Below the pieces are notes generated by a model that was not told the origin of the DNA, did not search any database, and worked only from the letters and a program-made list of their open reading frames with translations. The translations under genes were made by a program, and so were the position numbers. A DNA stretch of 32,789 nt, taken from IMG/VR virus record IMGVR_UViG_3300025313_001364, positions 1 to 32,789 of that record. The stretch is one strand, 5' to 3'. This DNA comes from a virus. Every line of letters starts with the position of its first letter. Positions within the stretch are counted from its first letter, which is position 1. Positions 10,101-15,542 of this stretch are shown here, piece after piece.

Positions 10101-11250
10101 CTGTGAGCGCCGGCGCGAGGACGCTCGTGAACTGAATCCCGAGCGTCTCGATGGTTCCCGTCAGCCGTTCCCAGGCGCCCGCGAGATTGTCGGTGCGCTG
10201 GCGAGCGATCTCGGCCGCGTCCGAATTCTTCATGGCGTCGGACATCGAGACGAACGCGTCTTGTCCCATCTCCATGATGCCGATGGCCGTACGCATCGCG
10301 TCTCGGCCAAAGATGGTCTGGAGAGCCTGAGCACGTTGCTCGTCGGAAAGTCCCGTGAAAGCCGTCTTGAGGATGCCCGCAATCTGGGAGAGCGGCTTCA
10401 TCTGGCCCTGAGCATCGAAGAACGCGAGCGAGCCTTCTTTGGTTCGGAGGCCGAGGCCTTCCATGGCATCTTTCGCGGCGTCCGTGTTCGGGATGAGCGT
10501 GTTCAGAAACTGCTTGAAGGACGTGCCAGCGTCGGATCCCGACTGAAAGAACTTGGCGGTCCCCGCGATGGACGTCGAGAAGTCAGCAAAGCTAATCCCC
10601 GCCGCCGCAGCAGCGCCACCGCCTTGCGCAATCGCCTGCGACATGTCGTCGACGTCGAACCGCGAGACGTTGGCTGCCCCAGCGAGACGGTTGACATACT
10701 CCGTCAGGTCTGATGTCTTCGCTCCCCAGACCGCCATCGACGTAGAGACGGTGTCCGCAGCCTGAGCGAGATTGGTGCCACCAGCCGCCGCGAGGTTCGC
10801 GGCCGCATCGGCCGCCCCGATCATGATGTCCTCGGCGCTCAAGCCCGCCTGAGAGAGGATGACCATCGCGCCCGAGACCTCGCGGGCCGAAAACATCGTG
10901 TCCGACCCGATGCGAAGTGCTGTCTCCCCCAGGCCGTCGAGTTGATCCTTTGAGGCGCCAGAGACGGCCGCTACCGCGGAGAGATTCTTTTCGTAGGTGG
11001 CGAAGGCCCCCACGCTGCCGGAGAGGGCCGCCTTGATTCCACCAATTGCGAGTTGAGCGGCGCCGAATCCGAGAGCCGTGCTAGCGATCTGTCTGCCGAA
11101 GGATGTGAATCCACCACCAGCCGCCGCGGCCTGCTGCCCTGTCGCAGCAGTCGCCTGCTGCATGCGCTTGAGGTCGTTGAGATAGCTGTTGAGTCCTTCG
11201 ACGACGGCCTGGACGCCAGCCTTCTCCAGGGGCACGGAAACCTCCGGCAC
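7183..11250 (-). CDS. Tail tape measure protein (TP901-type core)
   Basis: This 1355-residue protein sets tail length and is threaded inside the tail tube. The N-terminal third matches the TP901 tape measure core: TYEKNLSAVAAVSGAS, then GSDTMFSAREVSGAMVILSQ and TVSTSMAVWG. A long hydrophobic block follows at about 430-490 (FAIAIGIVTAATIAYTAAAL), the usual membrane-active segment. Further on come amphipathic helices, a Gly/Pro linker and, at roughly 820-1060, two diverged copies of a 90-residue helical repeat (compare GSNLMEAFARALTERTPEA with GRDFMDALARAVDEKSPDA). At about 0.15 nm per residue the tail would be near 200 nm. The start at GTG 11250 has a poor ribosome site. A second GTG at 11235 has GGAGG five bases upstream and may be the true start. 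Confidence 0.95.
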   Translation of the reverse strand: MPEVSVPLEKAGVQAVVEGLNSYLNDLKRMQQATAATGQQAAAAGGGFTSFGRQIASTALGFGAAQLAIGGIKAALSGSVGAFATYEKNLSAVAAVSGASKDQLDGLGETALRIGSDTMFSAREVSGAMVILSQAGLSAEDIMIGAADAAANLAAAGGTNLAQAADTVSTSMAVWGAKTSDLTEYVNRLAGAANVSRFDVDDMSQAIAQGGGAAAAAGISFADFSTSIAGTAKFFQSGSDAGTSFKQFLNTLIPNTDAAKDAMEGLGLRTKEGSLAFFDAQGQMKPLSQIAGILKTAFTGLSDEQRAQALQTIFGRDAMRTAIGIMEMGQDAFVSMSDAMKNSDAAEIARQRTDNLAGAWERLTGTIETLGIQFTSVLAPALTALADFLADELPNAINYLSETWRPAFLAMAEVLGPVVEATGELHGSLDPDLVQAFAIAIGIVTAATIAYTAAALAAALVNPFTAALLATVAITTGITYLILKWDELRERYEWFDTTATILEALAGGAVEAFHRMGDAINFVREHADQFKLGLEILAGVVSFGMIPATIEIIRHWDDLKAAFWATERAVASAVGAVEDAGRAVGDFGAAVWDAAESVAEALDDALQAVGDFAQSIFDWAIAFPGDVYDWFTGIGEAIVDGIKDGIAGAWDNFTDWFEDRLEDLKDLPGRVLGVSSPALSMIPVGEAIVQGIEMGISNQTPSLLARMQALGQQVISFANQIQASLVGLSGAALDLSHMPQMPVLPQLPGHGPDFFDIIAAQPGAAWWDLITGPVAGAAPTGPTTPTRTVNLGGGGAGGGAGKALKDSAQSAIDAFREALAPELEGLVKQFGETGAKAADALGEAIRTNSPRAGENAARAIDDLLDQLREDEIPNAEALGSNLMEAFARALTERTPEAQQAALEALSAVTGAIQANQDKIEAAGKLTGDNLMRGIAGAIAEGEAQKAAELEFGKAGARFMDTLDKALKDGGKNALATVSENAADIVEQLREDMPPEDASALGRDFMDALARAVDEKSPDAIAAFEEVMRDVGAVLDGGIYDAKTKTVLLADELKVIVDTFRLTGANIATEVGLLVQSGLTAVLDGVNAIAPSIAEAVTRILTDLQNGLISTATSIQRLQELASQIKVVPAGTGGGGATAVMTGGSQSDADFALFRSLAPNSALTWEQWNAMSADDRATALKAAQGAATAAATADTLDAQWVKLANKVGMTGQATSLTLPGGGVVTYADFARMSAFLRADLLHQAGVTGYAIGTPYVPRDQLAMIHEGEAIIPRAYAEILRASGIVPAHGWTMPTSVPLIQLSQPDQRSTSTVSVVADMRYSSFAGSPEDNAAAIERRMRDVIARQLGREAFLAGAR

Positions 11251-11277
11251 CCCCCGACCGTCAATCGAGAGTGTAGT

Positions 11278-11838
11278 CTACGATTTCCGCCGGCGCGCGG
11301 CCGGCCGCGGCTGCGCCGTAGCGCGTGCCAACTCTCCCGGCATGAAGTACTCGACGGCCTGGATAACCTCGCGTTCCAGATAGCCACAAGCCTCTGTGAC
11401 TGCGCGGATGACAGCCGCGAGATCCCGTTGCTCCGCGAGGGCATAGCTCTCAACCCACTCGCGATAGCGAGCCCCGGGATTGGGGTCGATGGGCACGCCG
11501 GCGAGCGCCAGCTGCTCGACCCAGCCGTCGTCGGCTGGTGCCATCGTGCCAGGGGGAGCAGCGTCGAACTCCGTCCCCAGCAGCAGCAGCACACGCGCCA
11601 CGGCCATGATCCGATTGGAGTGAAGCTCCGTAGGGTCCGCATCGTCCGTAGGGTCCGCATCGATTGTGACGGCATCGATGGCGCGACGGAGCGCTCCCCG
11701 AGGGACGGCTCTGACGCGGAGCGTGATGCCGTTGCTCAGGGTGATCCGGCGCGCGCTTTCCGCAGCGCCATCTGGCGTTCCTGGTGTTTCGCCATTGCGT
11801 CGCTGCGATGGATCTCGATCAGTCGCTGGAATCGCCAA
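11278..11838 (-). CDS. Second tail assembly chaperone (diverged duplicate), start unresolved
   Basis: The protein resembles the upstream chaperone at 12004-12537 along its length. VPRGALRRAI matches IPRALVRRAL, DDGWVEQLALAGVPID matches NDSWIEELAAAGIAVD, and LEREVIQ matches LESEVLA. It lacks the acidic NPSDPDY segment. It ends RPAARRRKS, 27 bases before the tape measure. The resemblance begins at ITLSNGITLRV, but no ATG, GTG or TTG lies just before it. The nearest ordinary start is TTG at 11838, which overlaps the preceding frame by 103 bases. A CTG at 11739 overlaps the preceding TGA (CTGA) exactly as other genes here overlap. A -1 shift from the preceding frame would also join them. The interval given uses TTG 11838. 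Confidence 0.75.
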   Translation of the reverse strand: MAIPATDRDPSQRRNGETPGTPDGAAESARRITLSNGITLRVRAVPRGALRRAIDAVTIDADPTDDADPTELHSNRIMAVARVLLLLGTEFDAAPPGTMAPADDGWVEQLALAGVPIDPNPGARYREWVESYALAEQRDLAAVIRAVTEACGYLEREVIQAVEYFMPGELARATAQPRPAARRRKS

Positions 11839-12537
11839 TGTGCCACCGCCTCGATTCGCTGCTCGCGGGCCAGTCCGTCCCATTCGGGCCAGGGAATGCA
11901 AGCATGCCGTGCCGCCTCGCGTTCGTCGCGCTCCGGCACGAAGCCTGGAATGTCCGGCTCCGTGGCCAGCCCGAGATCGACCTGTTGCGACGTGAGAGGA
12001 TGCTCAAGCAGCGACTCCCCGTCCCTCCAGGCCCGGAAAGCACGACATCCGCGCCAGGACCTCGCTCTCTAGGATACCTATGGCAGAGCGGCCGAGATTG
12101 AAAGCGGCCGTGAGGTCGGCGTCTGTCCGGCAGGCGTAGAGTTCCAGCCAGTCGAGACGGCGCGTCCACCGGCTGCGCACGTCGACGGCGATACCGGCAG
12201 CCGCGAGCTCCTCGATCCAGCTGTCATTCTCTGGAGGCGCAACGTCCGGCGGGGTGGTCACGATTTCGAGGCCACGCGCCAGAAACAATCGCGTGAGGGC
12301 GCGCATGCGCTCAGCTTGTGCTTGTTCCTGCGCGGCGCCGTAGTCCGGGTCTGAGGGGTTCTCCTCGATGTGACCATCCTCAAACGTGATCTTGGGAACC
12401 TCGGGATCGGCCACACTGCTGAGAGCGCGCCGGACGAGCGCCCTCGGAATCGGGAGGGAAGCGAGGACGACCCTTGTCGAGAGAGTCGTGGACTGGATCC
12501 CTTCCGCGTCAGTCCAGAGCAGGGGATCGTCAGCCAC
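11736..12537 (-). CDS. Long tail assembly chaperone made by predicted +1 frameshift (GT-like)
   Basis: This entry is the predicted fusion of the 12004-12537 frame with a second frame ending at 11736. After residue 167 (Phe, TTT 12039-12037) a +1 slip skips C12036 and continues RAWRDGESLLEHPLTSQQ, through WPEWDGLAREQRIEAVAHW to a Lys/Arg-rich end. The fusion is 266 residues long. The second frame opens only after a TAG near 12071. It has no ATG, GTG or TTG before GTG 11939, yet its 32 codons before that GTG read like ordinary protein. That argues for entry by frameshift rather than a separate start. Two-protein chaperones made by frameshifting just ahead of the tape measure gene are standard in long-tailed phages, as in lambda G and GT. 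Confidence 0.75.
12004..12537 (-). CDS. Tail assembly chaperone, short form (G-like)
   Basis: The unshifted product has 177 residues and starts at GTG 12537. It shows the layout of siphovirus tail chaperones: an N-terminal strand region (TTLSTRVVLASLPIPRAL), a segment with PEVPKITFEDG and the acidic NPSDPDY motif, then helices to NDSWIEELAAAGIAVD and a helical C-terminus. These proteins coat the tape measure during tail assembly and are not in the finished virion. The last ten codons (PGLEGRGVAA) look less protein-like than the alternative frame, which is expected downstream of a shift site. The gene lies 18 bases after a small zinc-ribbon gene. The ribosome-binding site is weak. Confidence 0.85.
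   Translation of the reverse strand: MADDPLLWTDAEGIQSTTLSTRVVLASLPIPRALVRRALSSVADPEVPKITFEDGHIEENPSDPDYGAAQEQAQAERMRALTRLFLARGLEIVTTPPDVAPPENDSWIEELAAAGIAVDVRSRWTRRLDWLELYACRTDADLTAAFNLGRSAIGILESEVLARMSCFPGLEGRGVAA
12034..12042 (-). promoter_or_regulatory. Predicted +1 ribosomal frameshift site UGC_UUU_CCG
   Basis: On the minus strand the zero-frame codons TGC TTT CCG lie ten codons before the chaperone stop. A Phe tRNA sitting on UUU can slip forward one base to UUC, which its GAA anticodon pairs with perfectly. The next zero-frame codon, CCG, could act as a slow codon. The arrangement is close to the +1 site UCC_UUU_CGU of influenza PA-X. The shift must occur between about 12070 and 12006, because the +1 frame has a TAG just upstream and the zero frame ends at TGA. 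This is the best candidate in that interval. A less likely alternative is a shift at the terminal GCT TGA. Confidence 0.6.
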
Positions 12538-12555
12538 GGCCGCAGTGTATCACCG

Positions 12556-12765
12556 TCACGCGGAGCGCGTGCTCGGGCATGATGAGCAATACAACCATCG
12601 ACCAGGAGTCAGGCTCAGCAGATATGGCTTCTCGCGGAGGTCCGTGACTGTGAATCGGTAACTGTGTCCGCAGTAGAGGAGAACGTCCAGTCCCCAGACG
12701 TCGGCCCGAAGCTGGCGAATGGCCGAGCGCCCGGGCCGGTGGGGCCTTCGGGAGATCCTCACCAT
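12556..12765 (-). CDS. Small putative zinc-ribbon protein
   Basis: The 69-residue product has two metal-ligand pairs: YCGHSYRF (Cys-x-His) and, near the C-terminus, YCSSCPS (Cys-x2-Cys). They are separated by about 30 residues that include a strand pair. Small phage proteins with a CGH plus CxxC pattern are common near tail genes and are generally taken as zinc ribbons of unknown function. The N-terminus is basic (MVRISRRPHRPGR). The start at ATG 12765 lacks a strong ribosome site but overlaps the preceding small frame by seven bases, suggesting coupling. It ends 18 bases before the tail chaperone. Confidence 0.65.
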   Translation of the reverse strand: MVRISRRPHRPGRSAIRQLRADVWGLDVLLYCGHSYRFTVTDLREKPYLLSLTPGRWLYCSSCPSTRSA

Positions 12766-12854
12766 TGGAGTAGGCGACTCTCAGGGAATGCCCAGTCCAG
12801 CCACCGCGCAGCCCAGCATCGCCACCAGCTCAGGAGCCAGGCGACGCAGACCAT
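12759..12854 (-). CDS. Candidate tryptophan-rich 31-residue membrane peptide
   Basis: An ATG at 12854 opens a 31-codon frame with seven tryptophans (starts MVCVAWLLSWWRCWAARWLD, ends LLQW). It overlaps the end of the preceding small gene by 25 bases and the start of the zinc-ribbon gene by seven bases, filling what would otherwise be a 64-base gap. Residues 1-17 are hydrophobic with two Cys. The support is the packing of the frame between neighbours plus a membrane-like composition. There is no clear ribosome site and no known family, and it may be a chance frame. Confidence 0.35.
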   Translation of the reverse strand: MVCVAWLLSWWRCWAARWLDWAFPESRLLQW

Positions 12855-12970
12855 GGCGGGATCCACTCGGGATCCTCGGGCACATCGGCGGACCGCCACT
12901 CGTTGCGCTCCCACTCGGCGCGGCCGATCCCCCGTAGTTCACCCAGCGTTCGTCCGTCATCGCAGCTCAA
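12830..12970 (-). CDS. Small acidic, Trp-rich hypothetical protein
   Basis: A frame starting at TTG 12970, which overlaps the preceding TGA (TTGA), encodes 46 residues. Its second half (GRAEWERNEWRSADVPEDPE, then WIPPW) has codon use typical of the genome. A different start, ATG 12960, opens a neighbouring frame beginning MTDERWVNYGG. A -1 slip on the run GGGGG a few codons on would lead from it into this frame. Which start is used is not settled. No family is recognised. Confidence 0.45.
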   Translation of the reverse strand: MSCDDGRTLGELRGIGRAEWERNEWRSADVPEDPEWIPPWSASPGS

Positions 12971-13164
12971 TCGCTCATGATTAGCCTCGTGAAGCCTAGC
13001 AGGCTTGCCCCCACCGCAGCTGCTAGGCCGGTCACGAGGCCGACGAGCCATTCACGTGGCTCGAGGAGGTCCGCGGCGTCGAGCTGAACGAGAGCGTTTG
13101 CCATCGATGCCAGAATGGCCACGCCCACCGTCACCGCCAATTGCTCGAGCCGCTTCGTCAACAT
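12967..13164 (-). CDS. Two-helix small membrane protein, holin-like
   Basis: The 65-residue product starts at ATG 13164, two bases after the stop of the tail tube gene, so it is probably translated by reinitiation. It has two hydrophobic helices, at about 8-28 (LAVTVGVAILASMANALV) and 39-60 (EWLVGLVTGLAAAVGASLLG). They are joined by an acidic loop (DAADLLEP), and the end is short and charged. Two helices, small size and charged ends match class II holins and other small phage membrane proteins. Its position inside the tail module, far from any visible lysin, makes the holin label uncertain. Confidence 0.7.
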   Translation of the reverse strand: MLTKRLEQLAVTVGVAILASMANALVQLDAADLLEPREWLVGLVTGLAAAVGASLLGFTRLIMSD

Positions 13165-13166
13165 CG

Positions 13167-14684
13167 TCAAGCGGCCTTGATCAAGCGGCCATCTGAACCG
13201 TCGACGGCAAGCCCACCCCAGAGGCTCACGTTCTCGACGCCGCGCGCCGTCGCTGCGACCACGGCATTGAGCTGCCGGGACGTGGGCCAGGTGACGGCTT
13301 GCTCTGGCAGCCGATACCACGAGTAGCCGCCGTCGATTGTCCGGTAGGCATGGCCGCGGAGGTTTCCGGTGTCGTTCCAGATCAAGTAGCCGACTTCCCG
13401 CGTGGCGAAGCAGATATCGGCGACGCTGCCAGTCCCGGAGCCCTGAAAGGTCTTTGCGTCCCAGTTGTCGCCGCCATCAATCGTGTAGTAGACGTTCCCG
13501 TCCGCGGCGCCGATCCACCAGATCTGATCGGTGACCATCCAGACCGTATTGAGAACGGTAGCTGCGATGGGTCCGGTGACCGCTGCCCAGGTCGAGCCGC
13601 CGTTCGTCGTTACGAGGACGGCATTGGCGTTCCCGACGGCGACGACATTGTCGCGGTCGACAGCATGGATCGCATTGAGGTCCTGCGCCGTGACGCTGCC
13701 AGCCTCCTGAACCGTCACGCCCTGCGTGGCGTCCGTGAGCAGGTAGATGTAGCCGCCGTCCCCGACGATGTAGGTGCGATCCGCACCAAGCGAGACGAGA
13801 TCGTTGGGAGGGCCCGAACCGACGTATCCCGTCGTGACCTCGGTCCAGCCGCCGAGGCCGGCGATGAGGTCCGCGGTCCGCAGGTAGTGGTGACTGATGG
13901 AGGCGTTGGAGACGACCACCAAATAAGGCCCGACGCAAGACATCGCTGACGGCGCCTCGGCGAGCCCGAGCGATGTGATGGGTGACGTCGCCCAGGTTGC
14001 GCCCCCATCCGTCGTGTAAACCACCTTGGCGGGGAGGCCGGGCGAACCCGAGGAATCGGAGACGAGTGCGAAAAGATGCTGGGCGCCATCGGAGGCGGGT
14101 CCGCAGCCACCGCAGCTGATGCTGTCGCAGATCGCGACGTCGATCACCTCATCGGTGACCTGCGTGTCTGCCTGGATTGCCGGCAGGACGGGCTTGATCT
14201 CGTATGCCGTCCGCCCCGTGACGGCGAGGTTCTCGGGAATGATGGCGCGCTGTGAGGAATCGAGAGCGCCGACTTCGCCTGTGCTGTAGGTCGTGACCAC
14301 GCCCTGGCTGATGACCAGCACCTTGCCATCGGACCAGCCAGAGTTATGGTCTCGCGGGTCCTTGCAGCTCCCAAAGTGGAACATCGGGGTGATCTCGCAG
14401 CGCCGGCGCGCAAGCGCGAACATGTCGCTGTAGGCCAGCGGGTAGCGGAACTCGAGCGGGATCGAGGGAAGTCCCTCTTGGCCCTGGATGATGTCGGTGA
14501 CGTCGAATTTGTCGTACTCGGTCTCGCTGGGGGAGTAGACCGGTGTCAGGTCTCCGAGGTCCCAGGTGAGGGCACCTCCGCGAGCCTGACCTTTGTAGCT
14601 GGGAGCGTTCGTGGGCCCGGCGACTCCATCGATAACCCAGAGCCGGGAGAAAGTCGTCTTGGCGATCTTCTGGTTAGCGACCAA
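13167..14684 (-). CDS. Major tail (tube) protein fused to Asp-box repeat domain
   Basis: The 505-residue product starts at TTG 14684, supported by GGAGG seven bases upstream and by the lack of another start nearby. Residues 1-185 (MVANQKIAKTTFSRLWVID, then ALTWDLGDLTPVY and IPLEFRYPLAYSDMF) fit a tail tube domain, consistent with the position before the tail chaperones and tape measure. Residues 200-505 are a repeat domain with four Asp-box motifs: TTDGGATW (224-231), TTNGGSTW (359-366), TIDGGDNW (401-408) and TIDGGYSW (449-456). Such repeats occur in sialidase-type and YCF48-like propellers. No sialidase catalytic set is seen. A CGGCG cluster (191-195) lies at the join. The added domain would decorate the outside of the tail, possibly binding sugar. 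Confidence 0.8.
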   Translation of the reverse strand: MVANQKIAKTTFSRLWVIDGVAGPTNAPSYKGQARGGALTWDLGDLTPVYSPSETEYDKFDVTDIIQGQEGLPSIPLEFRYPLAYSDMFALARRRCEITPMFHFGSCKDPRDHNSGWSDGKVLVISQGVVTTYSTGEVGALDSSQRAIIPENLAVTGRTAYEIKPVLPAIQADTQVTDEVIDVAICDSISCGGCGPASDGAQHLFALVSDSSGSPGLPAKVVYTTDGGATWATSPITSLGLAEAPSAMSCVGPYLVVVSNASISHHYLRTADLIAGLGGWTEVTTGYVGSGPPNDLVSLGADRTYIVGDGGYIYLLTDATQGVTVQEAGSVTAQDLNAIHAVDRDNVVAVGNANAVLVTTNGGSTWAAVTGPIAATVLNTVWMVTDQIWWIGAADGNVYYTIDGGDNWDAKTFQGSGTGSVADICFATREVGYLIWNDTGNLRGHAYRTIDGGYSWYRLPEQAVTWPTSRQLNAVVAATARGVENVSLWGGLAVDGSDGRLIKAA

Positions 14685-14739
14685 CGGGGAGCCTCCGACA
14701 TGGAGATCACCCCCCGGTTTCAGGCTGGAGTGTAGAGGC

Positions 14740-14994
14740 TCAGGCCGCTGGCGTCACGTGGGCGAGGAAAACTCGCGCTTGCGGCCAGCCGTGCCGACTC
14801 ATGCCAGTGTACCTGAAGAGCGAGAATCGGCCCGAGCGCGCGGCTCCATGCCACCAGAGCCAAACTCCATCCCGCAACGCGAGCAGATGACGATCACGGT
14901 ATGATCTCCTCGGATCCGTTAGAACACGCCGCGCCGTATCCAGTCGGCTCCCCCTGTGGTCCGGCGGTGATGGGGGACGTAAGCCATAGACCAT
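14740..14994 (-). CDS. Small Arg/Trp-rich hypothetical protein in connector block
   Basis: The 84-residue product starts at ATG 14994 with GAGG seven bases upstream, nine bases after the preceding stop. It is rich in Arg, Trp and His (DRHLLALRDGVWLWWHGAAR) and has little sign of membrane segments. The sequence DGVWLWWHG followed by FSLFRYTG looks like a small beta-hairpin. The family is not recognised. Its position between the connector genes and the tail tube gene is where head-tail joining and tail terminator proteins lie, and it may be one of these. The 55 bases between its end and the tail tube start hold only the tail gene ribosome site. Confidence 0.6.
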   Translation of the reverse strand: MVYGLRPPSPPDHRGSRLDTARRVLTDPRRSYRDRHLLALRDGVWLWWHGAARSGRFSLFRYTGMSRHGWPQARVFLAHVTPAA

Positions 14995-15003
14995 AACGGA
15001 TCC

Positions 15004-15309
15004 TCATGGGGGGTTTCCGTCGGTGCTGGCCAGCGCGAGGATGCGTTGCGCGTCCACCCGGAAAGCAGCCAGGACGGCATCTCTCACATCTCCGATGTGG
15101 CGCTCGAGGTCCTGTTGGGTGATGAGCCCACGATGCCAGAGCTGGTGATTAAGCCGAATTTCAGCGTCGAGCGGTAGCCCCAGCGCCTCCAGTCGAGGCG
15201 GCCCGAGGAGGATGCCATGGGGAGCCTCCCGGTCCGGCGCATCCATGGGGATGATGGACCGAAAGCGCCGGCCGAGCTCGTCTGTCCAGTCGACGGTGCG
15301 CGTGTTCAT
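15004..15309 (-). CDS. Conserved phage protein of the connector block, unknown function
   Basis: The 101-residue product starts at ATG 15309 and overlaps the preceding gene by four bases (ATGA). The N-terminus (TVDWTDELGRRFRSIIP), the central GILLGPPRLEALGLPLDAE and the following NHQLWHRGL resemble a family of small phage proteins that recurs beside head-tail genes, with no assigned function that I know of. The second half is a single long helix (LERHIGDVRDAVLAAFRVDA). No membrane segment or catalytic motif is seen. Coupling to the Acb2-like gene upstream suggests co-expression with it, late in infection. Confidence 0.7.
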   Translation of the reverse strand: MNTRTVDWTDELGRRFRSIIPMDAPDREAPHGILLGPPRLEALGLPLDAEIRLNHQLWHRGLITQQDLERHIGDVRDAVLAAFRVDAQRILALASTDGNPP

Positions 15310-15533
15310 GCGGGCGCACCGTCTGGTTCATTGATGGCGATCGCCGCGTTTGCCCACATGGTGGCCTGCTGCAGCGCGCGAATGGCGAGCGTCTGTTCCG
15401 CGGATTCTGGTGTGTTGATCTCTATCAGGCGCGCGAAGGCCAGGGCCCCCTCTCGCAGATGCTGATACCGCGTCGCCTGGTAGGGCGACGGCGGATGATA
15501 CGTAAAAATGCGAACAAGATCCAAATAAGGCAC
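15306..15533 (-). CDS. Acb2/Tad1-hairpin-like protein, candidate cyclic-nucleotide sponge (anti-CBASS/anti-Thoeris)
   Basis: The 75-residue product starts at GTG 15533 with AAGGGGGG about four bases upstream. It has the features I associate with the Acb2/Tad1 hairpin family of phage proteins: an N-terminal FTYHPP motif (10-15), an RYQHLREGALAFARLI helix, a TPES turn (41-44) and a second helix ending ATMWANAAIAINE (57-69). Known members bind cyclic oligonucleotides and block CBASS or Thoeris signalling. This copy keeps the two-helix layout and the strongly conserved MWANAAIA block. Binding residues cannot be checked by eye. Placement inside the structural operon would make the protein late in infection. 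Function for this copy is inferred from family resemblance alone. Confidence 0.7.
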   Translation of the reverse strand: MPYLDLVRIFTYHPPSPYQATRYQHLREGALAFARLIEINTPESAEQTLAIRALQQATMWANAAIAINEPDGAPA

Positions 15534-15542
15534 GTTCCCCCC

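Noticed and set aside
12781-12960. 59-residue frame MTDERWVNYGG... as an annotated gene
   Set aside because: Its later part is low in coding character compared with the overlapping 12830-12970 frame. It is kept only as a finding because the first codons look plausible.
13167-14684. Sialidase activity for the tail protein because of Asp-boxes
   Set aside because: Asp-boxes are structural. The arginine triad and Tyr/Glu pair of sialidases are not recognisable, and the number and spacing fit a non-enzymatic propeller equally well.
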